Below, piece by piece: positions 51,901 to 59,545 of a stretch of DNA of 64,000 bases (its first letter is position 1; the number at the start of each line of letters is the position of its first letter). The translations under genes were made by a program, and so were the position numbers. Source of the stretch: Rossellomorea aquimaris (GTDB lineage Bacteria; Bacillota; Bacilli; Bacillales; Bacillaceae_B); contig NZ_CP141595.1 in NCBI RefSeq assembly GCF_035590735.1, positions 2,265,001-2,329,000 of the forward strand, in the 5' to 3' direction. Under the pieces are notes generated by a model, which did not search any database, had not been told where the DNA came from, and saw only the letters and a program-made list of their open reading frames with translations.

Positions 51901-52993
51901 TATCTATATGGATGAGAATGGGAAATGGAATGAAGAAGTAGAGATGAACGAAAATACCAAATCCCTTTCATTCAATCTGATTGGTTATGACGCCGCTGGG
52001 AATCAGGCGAAATGGAAGGAATACTTCTTCGTGAAAGAAGGTACTCCTGTTACGTATGCAAAACACAATGTAGAAACTGCGAGATCAGGAGATATTTTAA
52101 CTGCTTCACTCGTGTTAGATAATCTTGATGGGGTGAAAGAAGCGACCTGGTCGTTTGATAATTCAGGAATACAACATGTATACCTTATTGAAGCGGCCTT
52201 AACAAATGAAGTAAGGGATTATGCATCCATTGAAGTGGATGGAAATCAAGTGAAAGTGAAATTCAATGAAAATAAAGCATTTGACCAAACAGAAGTGGTT
52301 GATGTAAAAGTGAAAGTCCAAGACGAATTATTCTATCCTATTGGATACATCAAACCTGCAGCTAAGATCATCAATGAAAACAATGAAGAGCAGACCTTGC
52401 TCAGTGCCGGTAATCGCTACAATCTAAAACCTGGATTTAACCGCGTTCAAGGAAACTTGATACCAGAAGGGTATCTTGTTGAAAGTGGAGGTTTTGCTGG
52501 ATACAGAGACTGGGCGAAAGTAGGAGCTTCAATTAAGGTAACAAATCCTTCTGGGTATGAACTTGATGCTTCCGACTTGTTTAATGGGAATGCACGTTTT
52601 GAAATTGAGCCTCTACCGTTAAGTAATGATGCCTATACATTTGAAGTAAATGTTCCAGGACATTTTATTACAAAATACGATAAAGCATTCGGGTTTGAAT
52701 ACAAAGGGACATTATACGGTAAATCAGAAACTATCGGCATAAGTTTAGTAGGCGGGGATGTAAACCAAGACCATGTAATCGACATCCATGACGCTATTGC
52801 GATTCAGAAAGCATGGGGTACTGATGACCGTGCGGCAGATATCAATTTTGACACAGTAGTGAATGAGAAAGACTTGAGCTTTGTTGAGAAGAACTATTTG
52901 CAGCAAAATGAAGACGAAACGAATCCACCTGCACCTACCGATTCTTGGAATGGAAAGACATTGGAATCCATAAAAAAAGAATTAGGACTTTAA
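48923..52993 (+). CDS. secreted S8 serine protease with cohesin- and dockerin-like modules
   Basis: A 1356-residue subtilase of the Vpr type. A signal peptide ends near VSA-TD (residue 34). An I9-type propeptide spans roughly 80-185. The catalytic triad is Asp229 (VLDTGVD), His283 (SHGTHVSG) and Ser603 (NGTSMASP), with a PA insert around 400-520. Fn3-like beta domains follow. Residues from about 1045 (SGDILTASLVLDNLDGVKEATWSFD) resemble a cohesin, and 1277-1335 (GDVNQDHVIDIHDA, DINFDTVVNEKD) form a type I dockerin with two calcium loops. Overall length is well above the 800 residues of B. subtilis Vpr. GAAAGAGG precedes the ATG. Confidence 0.88.
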   Translation: MNPHSIARRSAVIALSTGLLLSPVNTLTTPTVSATDLKAEDILASLTEEQRLALKQLELNKLKGLQGFNESELNSEEEITVIVEFHSKPTEVAVLEAAVEGKKLKKEEAKAKVDNEHKVFLEDVEKHLSNLNKKEKKALPTITQTYKTAYNGAAIKLPANQVEQLLHSKAVKAVYKNQTFTVDPVKKMALPTDIDRNITTSVESLPYLKVDKLHQEGITGEGIKVGVLDTGVDYDHPDLKDAYKGGYDFVDNDNDPMEATYEDWKDSSQPELSQVGSTYYTSHGTHVSGTIVGQNKNDSEVSVEGVAPDADLYAYRVLGPYGSGSSEGVIAGIEKSVVDEMDVINLSLGASINNPYYPTSTALNYAVLNGVTAVVSAGNSGSNDFTLGSPGTAALALTVGASDVPASQTTFTGELSDGWSTDIISMARGFAHQFASLEDKSFELVDVGLGNIQDYENKDVYGKIAFVQRGQFALNDKVKFAKENGAEAVIMYNNVEGHVGYNLGESTHFIPAFSMTKKAGEELKDAIENGENTFTFSNFEESFSEGDKLADFSSRGPVNKNYDMKPEIVAPGVSVLSTFPSYMVNPKNPEDYKYAYARLNGTSMASPFAAGVAALLLGENHDLEPSDIKTILMNSADPLNEDYSVFEVGAGRIDPYQALHSQTKIQVNDETLLPNGENLITVKEQTGGLSFDNQIVSEGSHIRVKKTLEFTNESSKIKTYNVEILENVQEGTNSLKENGVQVNVDKSIKVNAGKSKKSNVFLTMPKTAKKGIYEGYLVISNSNDSSESYRVPFSVKKSEEGFNSLDLLTPAITPSHYNHAYDQYRTTTALVLFNLSSPADTLDVILQDGKSGEELGLIGTLNLNGAEDNRDYFLQAFNGYYYKFTGNKKDPVASETSIAQPGHYKLKFVSTLPSGKQRIIMHDLFIDIEAPEVKSSLDSESPFIEYKPGQQTVPFEMEVTDPNVEAMQNAGLDIDQSSNFAVYTYGAPFPNGPIYMDENGKWNEEVEMNENTKSLSFNLIGYDAAGNQAKWKEYFFVKEGTPVTYAKHNVETARSGDILTASLVLDNLDGVKEATWSFDNSGIQHVYLIEAALTNEVRDYASIEVDGNQVKVKFNENKAFDQTEVVDVKVKVQDELFYPIGYIKPAAKIINENNEEQTLLSAGNRYNLKPGFNRVQGNLIPEGYLVESGGFAGYRDWAKVGASIKVTNPSGYELDASDLFNGNARFEIEPLPLSNDAYTFEVNVPGHFITKYDKAFGFEYKGTLYGKSETIGISLVGGDVNQDHVIDIHDAIAIQKAWGTDDRAADINFDTVVNEKDLSFVEKNYLQQNEDETNPPAPTDSWNGKTLESIKKELGL

Positions 52994-53082
52994 TCCATTT
53001 ACCACATTGTAAGTTGGTAGGGGGTGTACGAAATGAAAAAGTTATCATATGCACTGCCTGAAGTAAACACCTGATAAAATCC

Positions 53083-53124
53083 TAAAAGGAATGACCTCTT
53101 TCTGAAGAGATCATTCCTCTTTTC
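53083..53124. terminator. bidirectional terminator
   Basis: AAAAGGAATGACCTCTT pairs with AAGAGATCATTCCTCTTTT (one mismatch) between the protease and the convergent hydrolase. Confidence 0.85.
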
Positions 53125-54067
53125 TCTCAAATGATTCCCCGGTCATCACATTCATAAATCGTGCGAAAAACATCTCATACTCGAACGAAAAGGCAATCCG
53201 ATGCTTTTTGGCTGTTTCTTCAAACTGAATATACGGTCTGATATCAGCAATACTTTGTCCACGGTGGATGCCAGTGCTCGAAGTCACTACATGAACGGGT
53301 AGATTTCGAAACGTGAACATGTCATCATTGACTGCTGACATGAGGGTGATCACATCATGTACAGGGCTTCCTTTAATCAATGGATTTCGCTTCTTATAAA
53401 AACCATAGTAATAGTCCAACAGGGGCTTAACAAGCTTCGATCGACCTTTATACTCGATGTAATCAACCATTTCAGGGGTTACAATCGCATGGTCAGTTAC
53501 GTTTAAAGGGATGATGGTAAGATTATTCGCATATGTCAAAACAATCTTAACTGCAATCGGATCGGAATGAAAGTTTGCTTCAGATACCGCCGTTACATTT
53601 CCGGGTACCCAGAACGCTCCTCCCATAAGATAGATCTTTTTTACTTTGTTCATAAGAGTCTGGTATAAGATGAACATATTCGCAAGGGATGTCAGCCTTC
53701 CAACATTTACAATGATCAGTTCATCCCCATATTTCTCTATCAATCTTATAATCTCAAAGAAATTTTCAATAATTCCCTCATAAAGACCAGGCTTAATTGG
53801 TCCAAGTCCATATTCTCCATGTATTTCAGGATAGAATTTAGGCTGTTCTGCAGTCATCGGCACCTCTGCTCCGCCAATAATCGGAATCTGATCTATAAGG
53901 TTCAACTGTTTCATAAGGTAGTGAACACTTGACACAGCACGGGATCTTGGGACATTTCCATAATCAGCAACAACCCCGACCAGTTCAATCTCTTCGCTCA
54001 GATAGGAATAGATCAAGGCAATGGTATCATCGATTCCTATATCCGCAAATAACAATACCTTCTGCAT
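53111..54067 (-). CDS. inosine-uridine-type nucleoside hydrolase
   Basis: A 318-residue nucleoside hydrolase. The calcium-binding DxDxxxDD motif appears as FADIGIDDTIAL (Asp9, Asp13-14 region). GGAFWVPGNVTAVSEANFHSDPIA and SPVHDVITLM match the family substrate loop. These enzymes cleave nucleosides to base and ribose. In the N-terminal motif Ile replaces the usual proline. The start is an ATG with GGTGG upstream. It is divergent from the MerR gene. Confidence 0.87.
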   Translation of the reverse strand: MQKVLLFADIGIDDTIALIYSYLSEEIELVGVVADYGNVPRSRAVSSVHYLMKQLNLIDQIPIIGGAEVPMTAEQPKFYPEIHGEYGLGPIKPGLYEGIIENFFEIIRLIEKYGDELIIVNVGRLTSLANMFILYQTLMNKVKKIYLMGGAFWVPGNVTAVSEANFHSDPIAVKIVLTYANNLTIIPLNVTDHAIVTPEMVDYIEYKGRSKLVKPLLDYYYGFYKKRNPLIKGSPVHDVITLMSAVNDDMFTFRNLPVHVVTSSTGIHRGQSIADIRPYIQFEETAKKHRIAFSFEYEMFFARFMNVMTGESFERKEE

Positions 54068-54175
54068 GACTCACTCACCACCTCTGCAATATTTATTACT
54101 AGTATATGGAAGACAGTAATCTGATTATGTGTAACGGTACCCCTCCCAAAGAACCAAAAACTTTTTTAAAACAGG

Positions 54176-54206
54176 TTGAACTTTACGTTAACGTCAATGG
54201 TAAACT
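54176..54206 (+). promoter_or_regulatory. MerR-type promoter with palindromic operator
   Basis: TTTACGTTAACGTCAA (54182-54197) lies between TTGAAC and TAAACT, a 19-base spacer as in MerR-type promoters. The palindrome resembles the LiuR-like sites (TTKACGTNNACGTMAA) that control branched-chain amino-acid and fatty-acid degradation. Confidence 0.55.
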
Positions 54207-54243
54207 TGAAGTATCTAAATTTTCTAATAAAGAGATGATTACT

Positions 54244-54630
54244 TTGATATACACGATAACTCAGTTGGCAAAGGAGTTTAACGTAACGACACGTACGGTA
54301 AGGTATTATGAGGAGCTTAATCTGTTGCAACCGTCAAGGAGCGAGTCAGGAAGGAGGATTTATTCAAAGAGTGATATCACGAAACTGAAATTGATTTTCA
54401 GGGGAAAGCGGTTCGGCTTCTCTTTGGATGAAATCAAAGAAATGGTTCTATTATTTGATCAGGATCGAACTGGAAGGAAGCAATTGGAACGCACGATTGA
54501 ATATGGGACCAAACGAATCGAGGAGGTGACAACCTTTATTGAAGAGCTCGAAGCCATGAGAACAGAAATGGAAGAACTAAGGGATGAGTTTGCCAGAAAA
54601 TTAAATGAGACAGGGGAGACATCAGATTGA
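54244..54630 (+). CDS. MerR-family regulator of an acyl-CoA dehydrogenase
   Basis: A 128-residue MerR regulator. The winged helix begins ITQLAKEFNVTTRTVRYYEELNLLQPSRSESGRRIYSKSD, followed by the long dimerisation helix KQLERTIEYGTKRIEEVTTFIEELEAM. No cysteine cluster is seen, so it is not a metal sensor. The open frame runs back to 54106, but a MerR-type operator sits at 54182-54197, so translation must start later: at TTG 54244, or ATG 54235. It precedes the acyl-CoA dehydrogenase gene by 78 bases and resembles LiuR-type regulators. Confidence 0.8.
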   Translation: MIYTITQLAKEFNVTTRTVRYYEELNLLQPSRSESGRRIYSKSDITKLKLIFRGKRFGFSLDEIKEMVLLFDQDRTGRKQLERTIEYGTKRIEEVTTFIEELEAMRTEMEELRDEFARKLNETGETSD

Positions 54631-54708
54631 ATATTTCACGTTTATTGTCACGGCGACGGGGAAGGTTACGAAATAAGCATTGCGTGACGAAATACAGGAG
54701 GTAAAATC

Positions 54709-56391
54709 ATGAAAAAAATTGAAAACTTCTATCGGGAAGATCCTCATTTCAAAGAACTCATGAAGCAATGTCTGGATAAAGATTTTTTCGGCTGGGCTGA
54801 CCAAGAGCTGGACGCATTCGGTGAATTGTGTGCAGGGGAAATTGATGAACGAGCCGCACATACCGACCGTGAAGGGCAGCCAAGACTGATCAAATACAAT
54901 CGATTGGGAGAAGAAATTTCTGAAATCTGGGTGAATGAAGGATATAAAAAAACTGTGAAACAAACCTATGACAAGGGAATAGTAGGTTATATCCATAAGG
55001 ACATTCCTGTGCTCGGCCATAAAGGAAACTATGTATATTCTTATGCACAAGGCTATCTATTATCACAAGCAGAGCCAGGATTCTATTGTCCTGTCACCCT
55101 TTCCATGGCTTCTGCCCTGCTACTTGAAAAATACGCATCCGATCAGGTGAAAAAGAGATTCTTGCCTAATGTCCTTTCAACAGGAGAAGTTGAATTATAT
55201 GAGGGGGCTACATTCTTAACGGAACGGCAAGGTGGTTCCGATGTTGGTGCCAATGATACAAAAGCAGTGAAAAATGGTGATACTTATCAGCTATTTGGTG
55301 AAAAATATTTTGCATCCAACTCTGGGATGTGCGGAGTGACCATGGTGCTTGCCCGTATCGATGGTTCTGGCGAAGGAACGAAAGGACTCAGTCTGTTTGC
55401 GGTTCCTTGGAGGAACGACGATGGTTCACTGAATGGCATTCATATTAGAAGATTGAAAGATAAACTGGGTGTCCGGGCGGTCCCATCAGCAGAAGTGGAA
55501 TTCGATGGAGCTGAAGCCTATCTTGTAGGAGAACCGAATCGTGGCATATATTATATGATGGAGGCATTGAATCTTTCCCGCGTCTGCAATGCCGTTGCCT
55601 CGATTGGAATCATGAGAAGAGCCTATCTAGAAGCAAGAAATTATGCATTCTACCGTGAAGCATTCGGTCAGACATTGACCCAATATCCGATGATCAAAGA
55701 AACTTTGTCTCGTCTTGCATCCAAGCAGGAAGTAGAAACGAGTGCAGTATTTCATCTCGTTCATTTATTTGATCGCGTCGTATCAGATGATATCCCGACG
55801 ACAGAGGAAGAGTCAGTCCTAAATAGATTACTTATTGCGATTTTGAAAAAGGAATCAGCTGAACAAGCGATTCATTTCTCCCACGAAGCCATTGAAATGC
55901 ACGGAGGAAATGGATACATCGAAGATTTTGTATTGCCTCGCTTACTTAGGGATGCCCAAGTATTGACGGTGTGGGAAGGAACAGCGAATATTTTGGGACT
56001 TGAAGTATTAAGGTTAATGAATAAACATCGCGCTCATGAGTACTTTTTGGGGAAGATGAAAGAAGAGTTATCCAATTTGCCAGAAAAACTTCTGTTGTTT
56101 AGCACCCCAGTTACAGAAGGTATAGCAAAACTAGAACAATTATTGGAAAAATTAGCAGTAGGGGACGTCGACACGCAAACGTATCATTCAAAACGAATCG
56201 CTGAGTTAATGGCAAATATATTCGAAAGTGTCATCGCACTTAAGGATGCCCATACAATGGGTGGAGATAGGAAGCGGATGATTGCTGAAGTATTTATCGA
56301 GCATACATGGAAACAAACTGAATGGATTGATGAAGAAATGAAATCAGTTCAATATTTTGACGATATTGTTAGTGTAAATATACGAGTGTAA
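54709..56391 (+). CDS. acyl-CoA dehydrogenase, AidB-like
   Basis: A 560-residue flavoprotein of the AidB-like acyl-CoA dehydrogenase group. The flavin-binding segment reads GATFLTERQGGSDVGAND, then FASNSGMCGVTMVLARIDG. The C-terminal part has EIAMHGGNGYIEDF-like HEAIEMHGGNGYIEDFVLPRLLRDAQVLTVWEGTANI. It is longer than typical 380-residue ACADs because of an extra N-terminal and C-terminal helical domain. The likely reaction is alpha-beta oxidation of an acyl-CoA. AGGAGG precedes the ATG. A MerR gene is just upstream. Confidence 0.88.
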   Translation: MKKIENFYREDPHFKELMKQCLDKDFFGWADQELDAFGELCAGEIDERAAHTDREGQPRLIKYNRLGEEISEIWVNEGYKKTVKQTYDKGIVGYIHKDIPVLGHKGNYVYSYAQGYLLSQAEPGFYCPVTLSMASALLLEKYASDQVKKRFLPNVLSTGEVELYEGATFLTERQGGSDVGANDTKAVKNGDTYQLFGEKYFASNSGMCGVTMVLARIDGSGEGTKGLSLFAVPWRNDDGSLNGIHIRRLKDKLGVRAVPSAEVEFDGAEAYLVGEPNRGIYYMMEALNLSRVCNAVASIGIMRRAYLEARNYAFYREAFGQTLTQYPMIKETLSRLASKQEVETSAVFHLVHLFDRVVSDDIPTTEEESVLNRLLIAILKKESAEQAIHFSHEAIEMHGGNGYIEDFVLPRLLRDAQVLTVWEGTANILGLEVLRLMNKHRAHEYFLGKMKEELSNLPEKLLLFSTPVTEGIAKLEQLLEKLAVGDVDTQTYHSKRIAELMANIFESVIALKDAHTMGGDRKRMIAEVFIEHTWKQTEWIDEEMKSVQYFDDIVSVNIRV

Positions 56392-56398
56392 AAATAAT

Positions 56399-56441
56399 TG
56401 GCCCCTAAGCTCGAATAGAGTTTAGGGGCTTGTATTATTTT
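56399..56441. terminator. bidirectional terminator
   Basis: GCCCCTAAGCTC and GAGTTTAGGGGC pair (one wobble) with a 5-base loop. It serves the acyl-CoA dehydrogenase and the Cys-rich peptide gene. Confidence 0.85.
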
Positions 56442-56518
56442 TCGCAACAGCAAGGACAATCACATTCCTTTTTCGTCTTACACTTACAGCGTTCACATGA
56501 ACACTCTTTTTTCACCAA
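56435..56518 (-). CDS. Cys-rich metallothionein-like peptide
   Basis: A 27-residue peptide (TTG start; or 26 from GTG 56515) read on the minus strand. It contains nine cysteines, at positions 6, 8, 11, 13, 19, 21, 23, 24 and 25, in the form ECSCERCKCKTKKECDC plus PCCCEK, with alternating lysines and no aromatic residues. Such Cys-x-Cys clusters are typical of metallothioneins, which bind Cu, Zn or Cd. GGGGGTG stands ahead of the start at proper distance, and a terminator lies exactly at the stop. It is too short for most gene finders. Confidence 0.6.
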   Translation of the reverse strand: MVKKECSCERCKCKTKKECDCPCCCEK

Positions 56519-56872
56519 GAAAAGCACCCCCAAATATGACTTTTGTTAATAATCATCGTAACCAAAACTTTAATTTTAATACATTCAGGTTGGGGTTAGA
56601 GGATGTTTTTATAAATTTTTTAGGAAAACAAAAACATCGCGATTTCTTGTTAAATATAAGGATTTAAATATATTTGTGATTTCTGATATGGATTGAAAAA
56701 CACGGAAAGGGGAAAATCGACCATAACAATATTATAATATTGTTATGGTAACTAACCACTCCGCCAGAAATTGAGTTATTTACAAATAATACAAAATAAT
56801 ATCCATTTGTTTACATATACAATTCAATAAGGTAATATATGTAATTGCAGGAACTCATTAAAAGGGGAGGAA
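56519..56872. other. intergenic gap
   Basis: About 350 bases between the Cys-rich peptide gene and the lipoprotein gene. It holds the 30-base palindrome at 56720-56749 and AT-rich promoter-like DNA before 56873. No gene is seen. Confidence 0.4.
56720..56749. repeat. perfect 30-base palindrome
   Basis: ACCATAACAATATTA is followed directly by its reverse complement TAATATTGTTATGGT. It lies about 120 bases upstream of the lipoprotein start and may be an operator. Confidence 0.6.
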
Positions 56873-57430
56873 ATGATGAAAAAATTATTGGTACCATTTA
56901 TCTTGTTATCTATGAGTTTATTTATTGCTGCATGCAACAGTGAAGGCAGTACCGAAGAAAAAGACAATGAAAAGAACACTGAAGCAACAGAGGAAGAAGC
57001 AAAGTCAGATGAGATGGAAATGAAAAGCGCTCTATTAGACTATCAAATGGAGATAATAAACACGGTTAATGCGAATGATTCGGCTATCTATGCATTTGAA
57101 GCAGCTAAAGCAAAGGAAGAAGACAAACCATCTGATGAAGAAATTTCAAAACTGAAAACTGATGCAGAAGCTGCAGCAAAAACCGTTGCAGAAGATGTTC
57201 GTGCTCTTGAGGTTCCTTCCGCACTTGATTCTAAAAAAGAGGAAATCCAAGGAGCGTTAGATGACCTTGCAAAATCGTACGAAACTCGAGCTGCCAATCT
57301 TTCAGACGAGGCGAACGCCGAATACACAGAATCAGATGAACAATTCGCAGCGTTTGAAGAAAAAATGGCCGCCGTATATGAAGAAGCAGGCTTGACCAAA
57401 CCTAGTTTTACAGCGGATATTGTAGATTAA
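56873..57430 (+). CDS. acidic lipoprotein
   Basis: A 185-residue lipoprotein. The signal peptide MMKKLLVPFILLSMSLFIAACNS ends in lipobox IAAC. A very acidic Glu-rich linker follows, and a helical domain (YQMEIINTVNANDSAIYAFEAA, EISKLKTDAEAAAKTVAEDV) with an EF-like acidic C-terminus. No conserved motif is recognised. ATG 56873 or 56876 may be the start; GGGGAGG is upstream. Function unknown. Confidence 0.75.
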   Translation: MMKKLLVPFILLSMSLFIAACNSEGSTEEKDNEKNTEATEEEAKSDEMEMKSALLDYQMEIINTVNANDSAIYAFEAAKAKEEDKPSDEEISKLKTDAEAAAKTVAEDVRALEVPSALDSKKEEIQGALDDLAKSYETRAANLSDEANAEYTESDEQFAAFEEKMAAVYEEAGLTKPSFTADIVD

Positions 57431-57466
57431 TAACGAAAGATTCATAGGCAGCAACAATTCCAAGAT

Positions 57467-57497
57467 CAATAGGACAGCAGTCGCTGTCCTATTTTTT
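57467..57497 (+). terminator. terminator
   Basis: AATAGGACAGC and GCTGTCCTATT form an 11-base stem with a 4-base loop and T6. Confidence 0.9.
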
Positions 57498-57636
57498 ATG
57501 CCTTCATAAAAGTTTACTCAACAAAACATTTTTAACCTCTTCATAATAAGATAGCTCAACTAAAGAAGGTTGCTATAGACCCACATGAATGCGGATTGAT
57601 ATGATAAACACAATTAAAGTGTGGAGGATTTAACCA

Positions 57637-58506
57637 GTGGATCAAGAAAAATATAAACAGTTAAAATTAGGTGAACGCGGAGCTATCATCAGTATCCTTG
57701 CATACATCGCATTATCAATAATAAAGTTTATCATTGGCAACACGGCCAATTCAGAAGCATTGCAGGCAGACGGCTTGAACAACGCAACAGATATTGTGGC
57801 TTCTGTTGCTGTACTTATTGGTCTGAAATATTCTAGAAAGCCTGCAGATCTGGATCATCCCTATGGTCATTGGAAAGCAGAAAGCGTTGCCTCTCTAATT
57901 GCCTCATTCATCATGATGATTGTAGGGCTTCAAGTACTATATAATGCCATACAGTCTGTATTTGACGGAAAAACCCAATCACCAGATCTTCTTTCAGCAT
58001 GGACAGGGGTGGGTGCAGCTATCGTTATGTATCTGGTATATCGCTATAACAAAAGACTGGCTGAAAAAATAAACAGTCAATCCCTTATGGCTGCTGCCAA
58101 GGATAATCTTTCAGACGCATGGGTGAGTATAGGAACAGTAGTCGGAATTGTTGGGGCTCAATTCTATCTTCCTTGGTTAGACCCTCTGACGGCCGTTTTT
58201 GTAGGTCTCTTAATTTGTAAAACCGCATGGAATATTTTCCGGGAAGCTTCACACTATTTAACAGACGGATTTGATGAACAGTTGATTCAAACATATGAAG
58301 AGACCATTCAAACCATCCCAGGTGTAAAAGGGGTAAAAGATATACGGGGGAGAAACTATGGCAACAACACTGTCGTAGATGTAGTTATTTTAGTAAGATC
58401 AACACTTGATATAAAACAGGCCCATGATATTTCAAGCGTTGTAGAGAAAGAATTGATGAAGAAGCATGAAGTGTACGATGTGCATGTGCATGTGGAGCCG
58501 AATTAA
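57637..58506 (+). CDS. CDF-family cation efflux transporter (Mn-type likely)
   Basis: A 289-residue cation diffusion facilitator with six helices and a C-terminal ferredoxin-like domain. Metal residues are D45xxxN49 in ADGLNN (helix 2) and DNLSD (DxxxD, helix 5), not the HxxxD of zinc transporters. The cytosolic domain ends HVHVEPN. The sequence, including DHPYGHWKAESVASLIASFIMM, resembles B. subtilis MneP/YdfM, a manganese exporter. It is a GTG start with GTGGAGG upstream. Substrate Mn(II) is inference. Confidence 0.85.
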   Translation: MDQEKYKQLKLGERGAIISILAYIALSIIKFIIGNTANSEALQADGLNNATDIVASVAVLIGLKYSRKPADLDHPYGHWKAESVASLIASFIMMIVGLQVLYNAIQSVFDGKTQSPDLLSAWTGVGAAIVMYLVYRYNKRLAEKINSQSLMAAAKDNLSDAWVSIGTVVGIVGAQFYLPWLDPLTAVFVGLLICKTAWNIFREASHYLTDGFDEQLIQTYEETIQTIPGVKGVKDIRGRNYGNNTVVDVVILVRSTLDIKQAHDISSVVEKELMKKHEVYDVHVHVEPN

Positions 58507-58572
58507 TATGTAGGAGGTTTCACATATACTTTTTTTAGCTTGCAATTATGAACTGGTGAAGAAATTAGGAAG

Positions 58573-58607
58573 CATCAAAAAGGACCTGACATGGGTCCTT
58601 TTTGATG
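58573..58607 (+). terminator. terminator
   Basis: CATCAAAAAGGACC and GGTCCTTTTTGATG form a 14-base perfect stem after the CDF gene. Confidence 0.9.
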
Positions 58608-58767
58608 GATGTCAATTCATATTAAATAAAAGCATAGATTAGATTCAACCCGATGAATTCAGCCTATGAAAAAACATTCAGTGAAGTCTAATCAGATAAA
58701 ATTCAATTAATTTGAAAATTAGGTGAAATACCCATTGCATAAAATAACCACGTGATGTTAAAATTCA

Positions 58768-58801
58768 TTCACACGGTAAAAAAAATTTTACCGTGTGAAT
58801 C
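58768..58801. promoter_or_regulatory. operator upstream of the ArsR-type regulator
   Basis: ATTCACACGGTAAAA-AAAA-TTTTACCGTGTGAAT, a perfect 15-base inverted repeat with a 4-base spacer, ends 20 bases before the gene. A close copy with the same spacing sits before the MFS gene (59464-59483). Confidence 0.75.
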
Positions 58802-58821
58802 CAAATAACAGGTGATACAAA

Positions 58822-59445
58822 ATGAAACCCATGTTCATCATTAAAGAATATGATCAACTCAAAGCACTCAGCGATCCGTTTCGAGTCAAACTTATGATTC
58901 GATTAGTTGAAAAACCCTATACCGGTCAACAGTTATCTGAAATATTCGATCTCTCAAGAGCTCGCATTCATTATCATTTAAAAGAATTAGAGAAACTCGG
59001 TTTGATCGAAATTGTTAAAACTGAAGAAAAGAATGGCATCGTCCAGAAATTTTATCAATCTGTTGCCAGCGGTTTTTATCCGGATTCAAGCATGCTTCCG
59101 CATAAAGAAGAAATTACCGAGACGAAGAGGCATATGATGTATGGAATGCTTGACAGGACAATGGCAAGAGTATTATCAGCACCACCAGAAGCCTTTGATC
59201 AAGCAGGTCCCGAAGATCCGACTGAATGGAATATTCTTGCTACTTCCTTAGAATTAAAAGTGACAGAAAAACAATTTAAGTCGTTTATTGATGGATATTT
59301 CAAGCTAATAAAAGAATATCAAGACATAGCAAAAGATAATAAATCGAATCCAGAAGCCACCTATTACTATCTTACAGCTTATGGTTTCCAAGTTCATGAA
59401 TCTGAGTTTGAAAATAGAATAAAGAAAGAAGAAAAAGACCGTTAA
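58822..59445 (+). CDS. ArsR-type regulator controlling an MFS exporter
   Basis: A 207-residue winged-helix regulator. The HTH spans residues 10-75 (YDQLKALSDPFRVKLMIRLVEKPYTGQQLSEIFDLSRARIHYHLKELEKLGLIE). A 130-residue C-terminal helical domain, uncommon for metal-sensing ArsR proteins, probably binds an organic ligand. It is followed by an MFS gene, and both carry the same operator, so the regulator probably represses itself and the exporter. The ribosome site is AACAGGTG. Confidence 0.85.
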   Translation: MKPMFIIKEYDQLKALSDPFRVKLMIRLVEKPYTGQQLSEIFDLSRARIHYHLKELEKLGLIEIVKTEEKNGIVQKFYQSVASGFYPDSSMLPHKEEITETKRHMMYGMLDRTMARVLSAPPEAFDQAGPEDPTEWNILATSLELKVTEKQFKSFIDGYFKLIKEYQDIAKDNKSNPEATYYYLTAYGFQVHESEFENRIKKEEKDR

Positions 59446-59463
59446 TGGTTTTTTTTAGACTAA

Positions 59464-59483
59464 CGGTAAAAATAATTTTACTG
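59464..59483. promoter_or_regulatory. second operator, upstream of the MFS gene
   Basis: CGGTAAAA-ATAA-TTTTACTG repeats the core of the site at 58768-58801 with one mismatch and the same 4-base spacer. A degenerate third copy may follow near 59505. Confidence 0.6.
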
Positions 59484-59545
59484 ATTAAGATTTTTTTTCG
59501 TCAAAACGGTTAATAAAAATTTACAGTCTAAAGGAGAGAATTAGT

